Source: Kingdonia uniflora
Lineage: Eukaryota; Streptophyta; Magnoliopsida; Ranunculales; Circaeasteraceae
NCBI GenBank assembly: GCA_014058105.1
Contig: JACGCM010002752.1
Location: forward strand, 1,488,001-1,552,000
DNA: 64,000 nucleotides
Direction of reading: 5' to 3'
In this document: positions 9,366-19,832 of the stretch, in pieces
Layout: each line of letters starts with the position of its first letter
How positions within the stretch are numbered: the first letter of the stretch is position 1
Notes under the pieces: model-generated
Database searches by the model: none
Seen by the model: only the letters and a program-made list of their open reading frames with translations
Told to the model about the DNA's origin: nothing
Made by a program: the position numbers and the translations under genes

Positions 9366-11446
9366 AGAGCACTAAGAAATACCATGGTATGCAATTCTTC
9401 AAGTTCTTTTATTCATCCTAGTTCATGGGGTCTGCCTTAACCCCAGCTTGCCTTACCAAAACGAAGTTATATGTTCATCCATATATGATTGTCACTTTCC
9501 AATTTGCTGTTTACAGTTTTTTACATATTCAAAGTATCTAGAGTTTAAGTGAACTTATGCCATATTATAGCTGTATCCCAAGTTATGACTAAGTTTAGGG
9601 GAGAGGTCCACAAGGAAAGGTGCATAAGGTGGGAGGGTTCAAGAAAAGAGAGAAGTTTCGCACTGGTAAAGAAGGTTGCTCTTTCATACCATCTAGACAG
9701 GCTTAAGTGCCCCGTGAATCAAAGCACCATCATATACCTGAATGACTTTCTTCCCATCAGCTTTACAGTTGGGAGGTACCCTACACTTGAATAACCCAAT
9801 CAAGTCTAAGGAGCCTGTACTGTGATATCTAATATATAAGACCCTTATATATTAGGGCCCCTAATAATTGAATCTTTAGGAGGGAAAGGAAAGATAGTGA
9901 TGGAAAACGAGACTTGTTTCACCAAAAGCTAGGATCAATTTATAACCATAAGTAGAAAAGACTTATAATTTTATGAAGACGATCTTTTCATAACCTCAAA
10001 CCTGAAAGAAAAAGGAGATGTGGCGCTCTCTCTCTCTCACGCACACACAAAACACACGCACATAATAGTGTATATCAGTTTGTACTCAGAGTATTTAAGG
10101 TACTATATATTTGTTCATAACTGTATTTAGGAAAATACATGGGGTGTGTAGGGGGAATACTTTGGTTAAGTGTCATATACTAATGATTCCCCATGTTTTA
10201 TCCGTGTAGTAGTTTCCACTTCTTTGTAAGTAAAGAGTTGAAGATATTATTTGTTGTCTATAATCTCTTATTATTTCCTCAATATATTTGCTTACCTAAA
10301 GAAGAAGATATTAAAACGCGTAAACATAAACTATTCAAGGGAGAAAAGTAAAAGAAACTTTTGGTAGTGAAAGACCTTAAGAGATTTTAGCACTAACATA
10401 GATAGGGATATGTGGGTCTTATGTAGAGGTCAGACAAGAGTAGTCATCCTTTAAGACTGAAATATAGGTCGGTCTATGATCAGGTTGGCGGGGAACAAAA
10501 TCCTATACCAGTATAGAATAATAGCAATATTGATCAACTAGTATTCGACGTGGTGACTGGTGACCCAAGTGGCCATGGCGTAAGAATACGGGGTGTGTGA
10601 CCTACTGAACACTCCTCAAAACTATGGTCTCACAACCATTCTTATCCCTTATTTCCTAAGATACATGAACTTCATTATATATTATATACTTGAAAGTTTA
10701 GATCTGAAATATGAAATTATTCTCCTTTGGGATCATGTGATCTTGTCTGACCAATTTCTTTATAGTTTTTATTATCAAATCACCAACTCCATTTCTAACA
10801 ATTCTCAATTGACAACAGCTATTATATGATGGCAATCAGTAGTTTTGCATGAGCTGGTTGAAGCATCTTTGAGAGGATGTTTTGATATTATAAGCTTTGT
10901 TTACCTGTTTGAAGTGTGGGTTTTTTGTGTTTGTTACTCAATTTGGCATATACTGTCCCTGGCTAGGGTCTTCATTCTTGACTACTTGCCCATAATTTCA
11001 TGTTTCTCTTTTGCTGGCAATGATCCTTTGTGAATTATGCTCTCTAATAATATCTTTCTGTGTATATGAGGAGTCAAGTAAACAAGGTCTTTTTCCCGAA
11101 CAGTTGGGCAATCTTTTATAGATACATATTTTGCTGCCCCTTGTTGAAGGTCATAAGCCTGAGATGATGAATATCTGCCCCATTGTGTCCAGGATAATTT
11201 TATACCTCTGCGGAGTTTGTGGACTTGCATTTAGAAATGTTATAAGCCAAATTTATTGCAGGGAAAATATGATTCTGAGACTGTTTATCTAAGGAAGAGT
11301 GGAGCATGTAAAAAAATGGGTTCTGTTAGTTCTTACTATTTATTTTCTTGAGCTAATTAGCTTTCATATTCAGTTTACGGGGTGTCATAATACCTAAATT
11401 ATTTCATATGATTAAATAAATTTTAAGTTTAACAAATAGCATCTCA
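9366..11446. other. No gene recognised
   Basis: Several short ORFs on both strands (for example 9549-9794 plus and 10982-11230 minus) show no motif I recognise and lack splice or promoter support. A CT/CA-rich microsatellite lies at about 10023-10061. Confidence 0.5.
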
Positions 11447-11463
11447 GCTGGAGTAGCTCAGTT

Positions 11464-11496
<33 letters not shown>

Positions 11497-11520
11497 AAGG
11501 TTCAAGCCCTTCTTCTAGCG
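11447..11520 (+). tRNA. tRNA-Asn (anticodon GTT)
   Basis: A 74-nt cloverleaf. The acceptor stem is GCTGGAG/TTCTAGC with discriminator G and two G-U pairs. The D stem is GCTC/GAGC. The anticodon stem is TGTGG/CCACA around CTGTTAA, with the anticodon at 11481-11483. The T stem is GAAGG/CCTTC with loop TTCAAGC. Internal A box (TAGCTCAGTTGG) and B box (GGTTCAAGCCC) promoters are intact. From memory the usual plant sequence has GGAGG/CCTCC in the T stem; here one pair is changed on both sides, so pairing is kept. It reads as a functional nuclear gene. Confidence 0.95.
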
Positions 11521-11525
11521 ATAGA

Positions 11526-11531
11526 TTTTTT
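11526..11531 (+). terminator. Pol III terminator of tRNA-Asn
   Basis: A run of six T residues starts five bases after the tRNA 3' end, the standard RNA polymerase III stop signal. Confidence 0.75.
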
Positions 11532-12886
11532 ACCTTTTGCCGTTATTCTCGGTTCGGTAATTTTTATTTTTTTTATAGCTTGCTTGATTGTTTATCCTAA
11601 GCTTTTATTAGTGGTTTCACTTGGGAAAGACAGACCCAAGAATTAAATCATAGAAGATGAGAATACCTAATACATGAGGTTGGGTTGTACTCCTTAGGAC
11701 CCCTTATATTTACTCATTGTCGAGTCTGGTCGGGTTCAAGTTAGATTGATCGGGTCCATTAATTAAATTAGACGGGTCTATTCGCGGGCATTGGGTCCCA
11801 CCTAATTAATTATTAGTCTGATTTGGTTGGGTATGATCAGTTCTTTACAGGACCAACTACATAAAGTATGTCCAGTACAATTCCCTGTCAAATACGTAGA
11901 CTCCCCAATGTAATACACATGAAAATTCTTGGTCGAATTGGGCTTCTCTATTAAGATTACGATGTTCAGGTTTTGCTTATAGTTTTCACTTTGAAATGAT
12001 TAGTATGATTCATATGTTGGCTTGCACTCTCACTTAGCATCAGATCCAGAAAAATAACTTAGAAATTTTTTCTAACAATATGAAATACACATAATCATGC
12101 AGAAAATCACGAGTTTAAAAACACGAGATCCTCTAGTCAGGTGCTACCCATGTGTGTTATGATATTATTAATTTTTAGGCAACATAGAAAACGATTGGAA
12201 CACTGAGAAAGCGAAAGGCAGGACCCATTAAGAGATTTTTTTATTTTATTTTTCAGGATTAGGTCATGTGTTCTTGTAAGAATTAGGTAGGGACATGAGG
12301 TGCAGAAATTTCATGTTGGGTTCATCTCTTCTACCGTCTCTGTATTTGTTCCAACTCAATCAATATATCCAAAACTTATATATTTCTATATTTAGTCTAC
12401 TATCACTCGAATATAAAATTAAACACGAGGCAAAATCTGGAAAATAAGCCCTAGTCAATTCTTGTCCGCATATAACTCCCTACTTCTTTTATCCGTTAGA
12501 GAAAGATGAACGGAGGCCATGTTTTATCAAAAAGTGCTATAGTTACTGTAAGTGTACGCTTAGGCTCCGCAGAATCTCTCCACAAATAAGAGATTTCTTG
12601 TTATCTTTTCAATCTAGCCATTGTCTGCCGTTATATTGAAGAAATTAACATAAACCCAAGATTTTCTGGAATGATTTCCGAGGTAGAGCCTTAATGCGGT
12701 TTTGGAAGCTTAAGGTTGAGGTTGGAGCTAGCAAAGTATCTGGTAGGGATGAGTTAGTTTTTTCGTTATAACAAGTTTGTGAGATAAAAATGCAATGAGT
12801 GAATGCAACGTCCACCAATTATACCACAAAAAATGTGCATGAACTTCATTTTCCATGAAGTTGTTGTTTCAATTTGATTGTTATAA
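11532..12886. other. No gene recognised
   Basis: AT-rich sequence without supported coding regions. The base pairs up to 12886 include the TAA that forms the left target duplication of the Harbinger element. Confidence 0.5.
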
Positions 12887-13033
12887 GAGCAAACGCAGCA
12901 GGGTGTGGGTTGAGTTGGGTTTGCAAACCCACACTCAAACGTCTCCCAGCAGCGACTGTTTGGGTGTGAGTTCGATGACTTGGCGCTACAGGAACTCAAT
13001 CGAGTGGGAGGAACTCACACTAATTTTTTTTTT

Positions 13034-13123
13034 GAGTTTGGCGGTGCTTAGATCACCACGCGGTGTTCTTTTTACCGCGCAGTAAAAGGAACACCACGCG
13101 GTGATCTAAACACCTCCAAACTC
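13034..13123. repeat. Left subterminal palindrome with CACCACGCGGTG
   Basis: Arms of about 35 bases (13034-13068 and 13088-13123) are inverted copies with only a few mismatches. They contain GATCACCACGCGGTG and its complement, separated by a short loop with ACCGCGCAGT. It lies between the TIR and ORF1, where transposase or ORF1 protein binding sites are expected. Confidence 0.8.
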
Positions 13124-13208
13124 AATTATTTTGATCAACACTCCCTAACAACTTCTTCTTCCCCAAACACAATTGCCGAGCTGAGGAGAACCTTTACGCT
13201 CTCCCCAA

Positions 13209-14739
13209 ATGGTGAACTCCGGCACCAGTAGTAATAACTCTACACCGTCGACCCCATCCTCCCATAACCTACCTTCAACACCATTCACTCAACACCCATC
13301 ATCACAATTCACTTCATACCTCTACCAAAACCCATCGCAATTTCAACATCAATTCCAATCACAGGCCCTACCTCCGTTTACCATGTCGCAGGGGGATCCC
13401 AGTTATAGACAAAATCAAAATCCATTTACACTCTCTCAACCACAACCTCAGGCGTTTAACATGTACTATCAACCATATCCGCTCACTCAACCTCAAGGTT
13501 TTCAACCTCCAAATTACTTTCAGAACTATTTATTCCATAGTGAATATACTCAGCACAGTCAAAGTGACGTAAATACGTCAATACCTGTTGAAGCGGCGGC
13601 TCCCCAGAAAGAAAAAGGAAAAGGAAGAAAGAAAAGGGCATCCGCAAAACAAAGACCAACCGTGCAAGTGCCAAAAGATTTTGAGTTTTTGGACGAGACG
13701 GATGATGCTGGAATGCATTGGACGGACGCAGACTTTACGTGTCTCGCAAGGGCGTGGGTAACAACTTCTGTTCAAACAAATGGCCGCACAAAAGGTTTTA
13801 CTTTCTATCAAAAGGTCAACATTGTCTTTAACAGAGACCCCGAGGGCCCCACACGACGATCATGTGGATCGACCAAATCTCAGTGGTATGCCCTTAATGC
13901 ACAATGTGTGGCGTACAAGGGGATAGTTGCTCATGAACAATTTAGGAATAACAGCGGAAAAACAGAAGAAGATCGGGTACGTTATAGTTTCCTTTAACTC
14001 AATGTCAATTATTTCTCGCTAATATACACGTTATTTATTTGTATTGGGTAATTTTGTGAATTGTAGGAAAACGATACACACAAAATCTATAAAGGCTTGA
14101 ATGGCGGCAATGACTTCACACCGTGAAGCGTATAAGATTTTGACGCGAGAACCGCGATGGGCCAACCTAAGAGATGATGGGTTGAACCATGCGGTGAATA
14201 TACCAAGAAATATAGCCAGGAGAACATCGGACAATTCTTCTCCGGGGAACTCGGTCGGATCAAACAATCTATCGGAGGACCCCGACAGCCCACCTACGCC
14301 TCAATCCGTGGGCCCAAATTATGACTTAGATGGTTCATTGTATGAGGGTGGAAGCAGGCCCATCGACCAAAAACTCTATAGAAAGAACATTGCATCACAA
14401 AAGGTAATGGAGGGTGTGACTGCATCTGGTAGCGGTATCCAAATAATGTTGGATGAACTAGGGTTAGAGAAGATACAAGCGAAAGAAGAAAAGAAAAGAA
14501 GAAGAACAGAAGCAATGCAACACTGGTAAGCTAAAATGGATTTGGAGCAAGCAAATGAAGATCACAAAATCATGGAGAAAGACTTGAATACTCATTCTGG
14601 ATATCAATTGCAATACTATCTGCAAAGGCAAGCTGAGATCATGGAACGTCTAACAAAGAGGGCGGACCAGGTACTTGAAGTGGTGATGAAATGCAATTTA
14701 ACTTTGTTGTATATAGAAGTTGTGTATCCAAGAATGTAG
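13209..14739 (+). pseudogene. PIF/Harbinger ORF1 (Myb/SANT-like DNA-binding accessory protein)
   Basis: PIF/Harbinger ORF1 proteins are Myb-like DNA-binding partners needed for transposition. The first exon starts at ATG 13209. A Ser/Pro/Gln-rich N-terminus and a basic patch (KGKGRKKRASAKQR) precede a SANT/trihelix-like block (GMHWTDADFTCLARAW ... NGRTKGFTFYQKV ... RSCGSTKSQWY, about residues 165-235). A GTACGT donor near 13978 and a TTGTAG acceptor near 14066 suggest an intron. The second part (EAYKILTREPRWANL, then a helical E/K-rich tail LGLEKIQAKEEKKRRR) matches the NAM-associated C-terminal type domain. After the acceptor the frame does not run through cleanly (stop or shift near 14118), and TAA at 14527 splits the tail, so it looks inactivated. 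Confidence 0.75.
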
Positions 14740-14944
14740 TTTAATAACCAATAATGTAAACGTTTGAATAATGTACTGCTCAAAATTCTACAGTTTGTTT
14801 TTGAAATATTTATTTCCAATAATATTGCGTTAAAACAAATACAAGATCAATATTGTGTTAAAAAAACATGTTTAATAAACTTGTACGACTAAGAAAAACA
14901 TTAAATTATATCAAGAACACGCAAATAATACAAGAAATGGAGTA

Positions 14945-16275
14945 CTAATTTTGAAGATTTTCCTTTACGACCCACAAATGCTCGATTAGATCATCCTTTA
15001 GATCAAAGTAAAGTTCTCGACTTCGAATCCGGTTCATTTTTGATATAAAAGATTTTATTGTTCCGCGTTTGCGTATAATATCAAACCGTTCACCTTCGAT
15101 AGTTGAGGGCTTGGCCGAATTGTAGTCTAAGTATGATGGGAATGCACCTAGTTCCTCCTCGACGATCATATTATGTATTATTACGCACGCCTTTATGACA
15201 TTGCTCAAAACCTGGGGGTCTCACAATTTATCCAGATTTTTTGTAATATTGAACCGAGATTGTAAAACCCCAAACGCCCGTTCTACGTCTTTTCGGCAAC
15301 TTTCTTGTTGTTGAGCAAATAATTTGTGTTTTGCTGTAATCGGATTGGATATGGTTTGGACAAGTGCTCCCCATTTGGGTTATATGCCATCCGCTAGGTA
15401 ATACCCCATATCATAAGCTTTTCCGACAATTGTATAATTGCAAGGCAAGGCAAGGCGATACCATCAGCCAGGTCAGTGAAAAAATGTGATTGTTGCAGAA
15501 CATTGATATCATTGTTAGACCCTGGTAACCCAAAAAAAACATGCCAAATCCAAAGGTCGTGTGAAGCTACCGCTTCAAGAATCAGTATCGTCTTGGGGTA
15601 ATGACCAGTAAATTGACCGTGTCAAGCTTTGGGATAATTTTTCCATATCCAATGCATGCAATCAACGCTTCCTAACATATCATGAAATCCCCGGGACTCT
15701 CTGATCGCTTTAACTTTTCGACGTCGGCCGCGTTTGGTGTTTGAAGATATTCCTCGCTTAAAATTTGTATAACTGCAACACAAAATTTTTTCACACATAA
15801 AAGGTTGTACTTCTCCTATTCGGATATATTCGTCAAAAAGATCTGCCGCAACATCGTAGCTTAGGAAACGTAGTGCTGCGACTACCTTTTGGTACGGTAA
15901 TAACCCCAGCGTTGTTGGGTTTCTGGACAAAATAATGATCATGTGCAACGACTGCATCGAATAGACGCATAAACATGTCTCTACTCATACGAAAACGTTG
16001 TAGAAATTCCCATGGCTCATATGTGCAATTCGGCTTGAAGTAGTCTCGTATAATGTTGTAATACCCCAATGGGTGATCTCGCTTCTTTCTCTTATCCTTA
16101 CGGCCCATGACACTCCCGCCGTAACTTGAAGTTGCATCTTCAACTACTATGTTCACTGCAGTTTGGTGCAGAATGTAAATTACCGTCGCACAATTAAAGA
16201 TAAGATCGTCATCGGAGGACGACGACGATAAACATAGAGGATCGGGTATGGATTAATCGGATGATGAAGAAGACA
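14945..16275 (-). pseudogene. PIF/Harbinger DDE transposase (DDE_Tnp_4 / HARBI1-like), broken
   Basis: This would be the endonuclease that cuts element ends. Read leftward: an N-terminal region with FLQRFRMSRDMFMRLFDAVV, then LRFLSYDVAADLFDEYIRIG (helix-turn-helix part), then the DDE core. The first Asp is in LGSVDCMHW, the second in GLPGSNNDINVL, and the Glu in CRKDVERAFGVLQSRF. All three acidic residues are still encoded. Inactivating changes are a stop right after an early ATG (MSSSSSD then TAA), a frameshift near 15900, a TGA where the family has Trp (between NYPKA and HGQFTGH), and further stops near 15390 and 15220. It converges with ORF1. Confidence 0.85.
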
Positions 16276-16396
16276 TTTGAGGCTGTGGAGTTGAGAGAAG
16301 GGTGTAATACCAGATGGTGAACAAGTTTCCAATGGAAGAGAGAAGTGTAAAAATGGGAGAAATATAAAAAGGGAAGAAGTTATGGGTCTTTTTCCC

Positions 16397-16450
16397 TAGA
16401 TTTGGCGGTGAAATGAACACCACGCGGTGTTCATTTCATTGCCAAATCTA
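16397..16450. repeat. 54-bp near-perfect palindrome, middle of the Harbinger element
   Basis: It runs from TAGATTTGGCGGTGAAATG to its inverted copy ending GCCAAATCTA. The centre is CACCACGCGGTG, as in the left palindrome. It sits just upstream of the transposase start and before the PMD block. Confidence 0.85.
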
Positions 16451-16959
16451 TGTTTGTATTCGACCTCAGTGATAATTTTGTTTGAATAGAATTAGGTTCT
16501 ATTCGAATAAAACTGCTCAGTGACAAATTGTGCAAAATTGTTGAAATTTATTCAAACAGACAAATAGTCTGTTCGAATAGACATTGAAAAAACTCTACCA
16601 AAAACATAAAAACTTCACCAAATAGTCTGTAGAAATATAAAACACATCAGTGTAAATTTAATCGAACAGACAAATAGTCAATTTCAACAAAAACTTCAGT
16701 CAATTTTAACATTAGATAATCATGGCTAATGAACATTAAGAACATCCAAAACATCGTCTATAAATATATCGTCTACTCAGAATCATTTACATAATCAAAG
16801 TTGAGCTTCTACATCGTCTAAAAAAACATAAAAAATACTTATATCTACTCATAATCATCTCCAGTACCCCCGTCCCCTGCGGCTAGTACCGTTCGCGGAC
16901 CTGATCCACGCTGCTTCGTCCTCGCGCCACCTTCAGCTGGTAGCGGCACCACCCGTACG
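16451..16959. other. Spacer within the Harbinger element
   Basis: AT-rich sequence with repeated phrases around CAAATAGTCTGT and TTCGAATAGA (16480-16690) and no coding region recognised. Up to 16959 it turns GC-richer and becomes the 3' end of the PMD gene. Confidence 0.5.
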
Positions 16960-19015
16960 TCACGCCTCCTCCTCGGCTGTAGGTCCTGAACAGGACAAAG
17001 AAACTTTATAAATATTTTGACAAAATAAATATGACATTAAGAAAAAATACCACAATAAATACATAAATAAAATATTTACATGGGCATATAGCTGATGATC
17101 TATACTGTCAAGTTGCCTGCGGGCAATAACAAGCTCATCCTCCACCTCCTGGAGCCTCTGTGCGTCCCACGCAGACTCTGCAAGGACGAGTTGCCGCATA
17201 CCATGGGTCAGGTACCACAGCTCCTTTGCGCCGTAGGAGGAAAACATGGGTGGCGGGTCCCTCAAACGGGCGATGGGGAGCCTCTTACGCTGTCCTGTCC
17301 ACTCCATGTGCCACCCCAGGTCTGGCCCCTCCGCCTTGCCAGGCAAACTGAAGTCCTGGGACAAGCTATGAACCAACGTTGACGTAACAACCACGGGTGT
17401 AATACTAGCTCTGAGTGTAGTCGGTCCGAACAGATCTAGATTCCCCATCCTCTGGGAATCAGTCAACATGTGGCCTACCTCCAAAATTTGTTTAGCCTAG
17501 TATGAGGCATAAGTCTCTCGCTCCTCCCCTACCATAAACTGCCCACAGTCAACGAACCTGGCCTGTCTTATCTCATATAAAGCCGTTAGACTAATATGTG
17601 GCGACATATTAAGCGGAGGATCCAAAGGAATATGCACCTCGCCAGTCACCTGCCTCCAGCATCTATCCCCGAGTAATATTCGTAGTTTCCATTTGGTACT
17701 TAAAGTGGTATCCTTTTACGGGATAAGAGTTTTGCATTTAGTACGTCCTCTGTCTAAGACATTGTAGAATCGAACCAAGGTTCCTATGTGATCGTCTCAG
17801 CAGTGCGGTAATCAATATGGTATCTGCCTATAATAAATAGATTGGCCGCCTGGTCATTTGTTTTCCTCCTGTTCCCCCTCTCCCATGCTCTGAGGCGCGG
17901 ATAAGCCTGGTACTTTACCTCTTCCTTGACTATAGGGTAACCAACCCCACAATACTCGTAGAACCAATACTGCATTTCGGAATAACATAAGAAATAATAA
18001 TAATTTATATTTAAGACGTTTATTGGAAAATATTTGATTTGTAGAAGGAAAAAGTGTTAGTGTTCCGGAAGAAGTTGCACAAATCCAGTGATCACACCCC
18101 CGATCGTGACTGTGGTATCCAAACCATAGTACAAGGAAGCAATAATAGCATAACCCCAATCATATTGGGCAGCCGAGTCCAAATCGTTCACGACCGCGAG
18201 ATATCCAAGTGGGACGGTGTCGTTGGCCGTTTGGAACTACAAATATCCCATCATGAAGAGGATAAAAGCACGTGCAATAGTGATATCATCCTCCCGATCA
18301 GCTGTGACGGTCAAGTACGTCCTCAAATGTGCAATGCTGACGTTCCCACTCTTTATATGGCTGGAATCAATATTGGGGAGCAATTGCCTCGTATTGGATA
18401 AAATAGACCATGTGTCGTCAAATGGCACCTGCGTCGGATATCGGCCGATGGACAATGATGTCAACATAGTGAAATCGAGAGGAGTGACCCTTATCTCCGC
18501 ATAAGGGGACAGAAACGTGTGTGTGGTCGGCCACCAACGCTCTGTAAGCGCTTGAATTAGCCGATTATCTGAATTGCCCAAGAGTATATCCATAAACTGC
18601 TCAAAAATATTTACCATGGCGTCCCTTACAGCTAGAATTGTGGCAATATCCTTCCACACTTTGAACACCATAGTGAATGTGCCGTGCACACGCATCGAAT
18701 CTCGATTCTGTTCATTGAGGTATTTTGTCAAACACATGATTTATGGAAACAAAAATTCACAATTACACTAAAACTTACCGTGAATTCATTTCTTGTGTAA
18801 TAAATGTGACTGACTCCGTCTGGGAGTTGGGTAATACACCTCCGTGGGAAGTTATCTTCGGTTGGGTTTGATATATCTTGGGGTTGGACATCTTCAAATT
18901 TCACTCACTTTTTCTTCCTTCCAGACCTCGAGCGAGTTACGGAACGCTCTGGATCTCTTGTTCCTCTAAACCCAGGCAGAGTATTGGGGTGTGGGTCTCC
19001 CTCTGGCATATGCAT
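16960..19015 (-). pseudogene. Plant mobile domain (PMD, MAIN-like) protein inside the Harbinger element
   Basis: PMD is a plant domain shared by host MAIN/MAIL proteins and mobile elements; its exact function is unknown to me. A plausible start at 19015 encodes an exon of about 80 codons that ends at a GTAAGT donor and contains one TGA. The main exon (18737-18160) has the conserved run LTERWWPTTHTF ... DFTMLTSLSIG, then AQYDWGYAIIASLYYGLDTT. Further left come YEYCGVGYPIVKEEVKYQAY and LRAWERGNRR (17975-17784), and a C-terminal helical part WDAQRLQEVEDELVIARRQL (17484-17060). Stops and frame changes occur between blocks (for example near 18054 and 17540-17750), so it appears broken. It runs co-linear with the transposase. 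I know PMD mainly from MULE and gypsy elements, so this setting is noteworthy. Confidence 0.7.
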
Positions 19016-19125
19016 TTTGATTTTGTTAGAATTTAAAGATTTTTTTACCGAGAGATTTTTGAGAGAGAGCTAGATGTAAAAATTGTGAAAATAGTCGAAT
19101 TACTAGTAAATTTTACTTACAGTTG

Positions 19126-19186
19126 ATGCGGCGGTGTTTAGAACCCCGCGCGGTAAAAGGAACACCGCGCGGTGTTTTAATCTCCT
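19126..19186. repeat. Right subterminal palindrome with CACCGCGCGGTG
   Basis: GCGGTGTTTAGAACCCCGCG and an inverted partner (AACACCGCGCGGTGTTTTAA) mirror the left palindrome. With the left and middle copies this makes three CGCGGTG hairpins in one element. Confidence 0.75.
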
Positions 19187-19574
19187 CTAAATAATAATAA
19201 ATAAATAAATAACTCCATGTAGGAAACTCACACTGGCTGTTGGGAGAGGTCAGGTGTGAGTTGTGGGTTTGGTGGGCTAGGGTGTAAGAACTCACACCCA
19301 AACCCACACTCGCTCCTAGAGATGCTCTAATGAGTTTGATTACCATACAACAACTAAAAGGGAAACATAAACTATACCAATAGTAAAAAGAAAGGCATAA
19401 ATTTCAATGAATTTTTAAAAAGAAAATTGAAATAAATATTTATGGGAAATTATGTCTCTGATCCTTAAACTGCCAATATCTACTACTGTTGTAGTGTATG
19501 GTCAAAAATAGTGTTACATCGGCTTCCTTTTACAAGTCATCGTCCACGTCTGCACACCTGAAACCAATCAAACA

Positions 19575-19760
19575 GCCGACACGTGTACAAACCCACGTGA
19601 CTACTGAAACCCCTCATTGCAAATGATTGATATCCCCAAAACCCCGTCTCAAATTCCCTCCGTTGCTCCGTTCAGATGACAGCACCACGTGTCTATAGAC
19701 CCCACATTCTTAATTATCCTGCCACGTGTCATCCAGTAAAAATATAAAACTCGTATAAAT
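19575..19760 (+). promoter_or_regulatory. Promoter of the bHLH gene: four G-boxes and a TATA box
   Basis: Perfect CACGTG motifs occur at 19580-19585, 19594-19599, 19686-19691 and 19723-19728. A TATA box (TATAAAT, 19754-19760) lies 73 bases before the ATG, which gives a short 5' leader starting near 19785. G-boxes are bound by bHLH and bZIP factors. CIB1-type proteins are reported to bind E-box/G-box sequences, so auto- or cross-regulation is possible. The Harbinger right end lies about 250 bases upstream of the first G-box. Confidence 0.75.
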
Positions 19761-19832
19761 ACACACCCACTCTTCTCCCCTCTTCAAAAACTCAACCTTC
19801 TCCAACAGCCAACACCAAATTTGAGGTCGTCA

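Larger units (their letters stand above)
12887..19327. mobile_element. PIF/Harbinger element (6.4 kb) with ORF1, transposase and a PMD gene
   Basis: The left end begins GAGCAAACGCAGCAGGG at 12887. The right end, read inward on the minus strand from 19327, begins GAGCATCTCTAGGAGCG. Both are flanked by TAA (12884-12886 and 19328-19330), the three-base duplication typical of this superfamily. Subterminal stretches on both sides repeat GTGTGGGTT and ACTCACAC words, and three CGCGGTG palindromes lie near the left end, in the middle and near the right end. Contents: ORF1 (plus), DDE transposase (minus, convergent), and further right a PMD-domain gene (minus). All three coding parts are damaged. The element ends about 250 bases before the first G-box of the neighbouring bHLH gene. 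Confidence 0.75.

Noticed and set aside
9549..9794. 81-codon plus-strand ORF
   Set aside because: No recognisable domain, promoter or splice context; length is within chance for AT-rich DNA.
10982..11230. 82-codon minus-strand ORF
   Set aside because: No motif recognised and no supporting structure nearby.
14294..14515. Phe/Leu-rich minus ORF suggesting a membrane peptide
   Set aside because: It is the complement of the Lys/Glu-rich ORF1 tail; such shadows always look hydrophobic.
17095..17382. Plus-strand ORF over the PMD C-terminal part
   Set aside because: Shadow of the minus-strand PMD frame, which has family motifs.
18054..18401. Plus-strand 115-codon ORF
   Set aside because: Complement of the conserved PMD core; no independent support.
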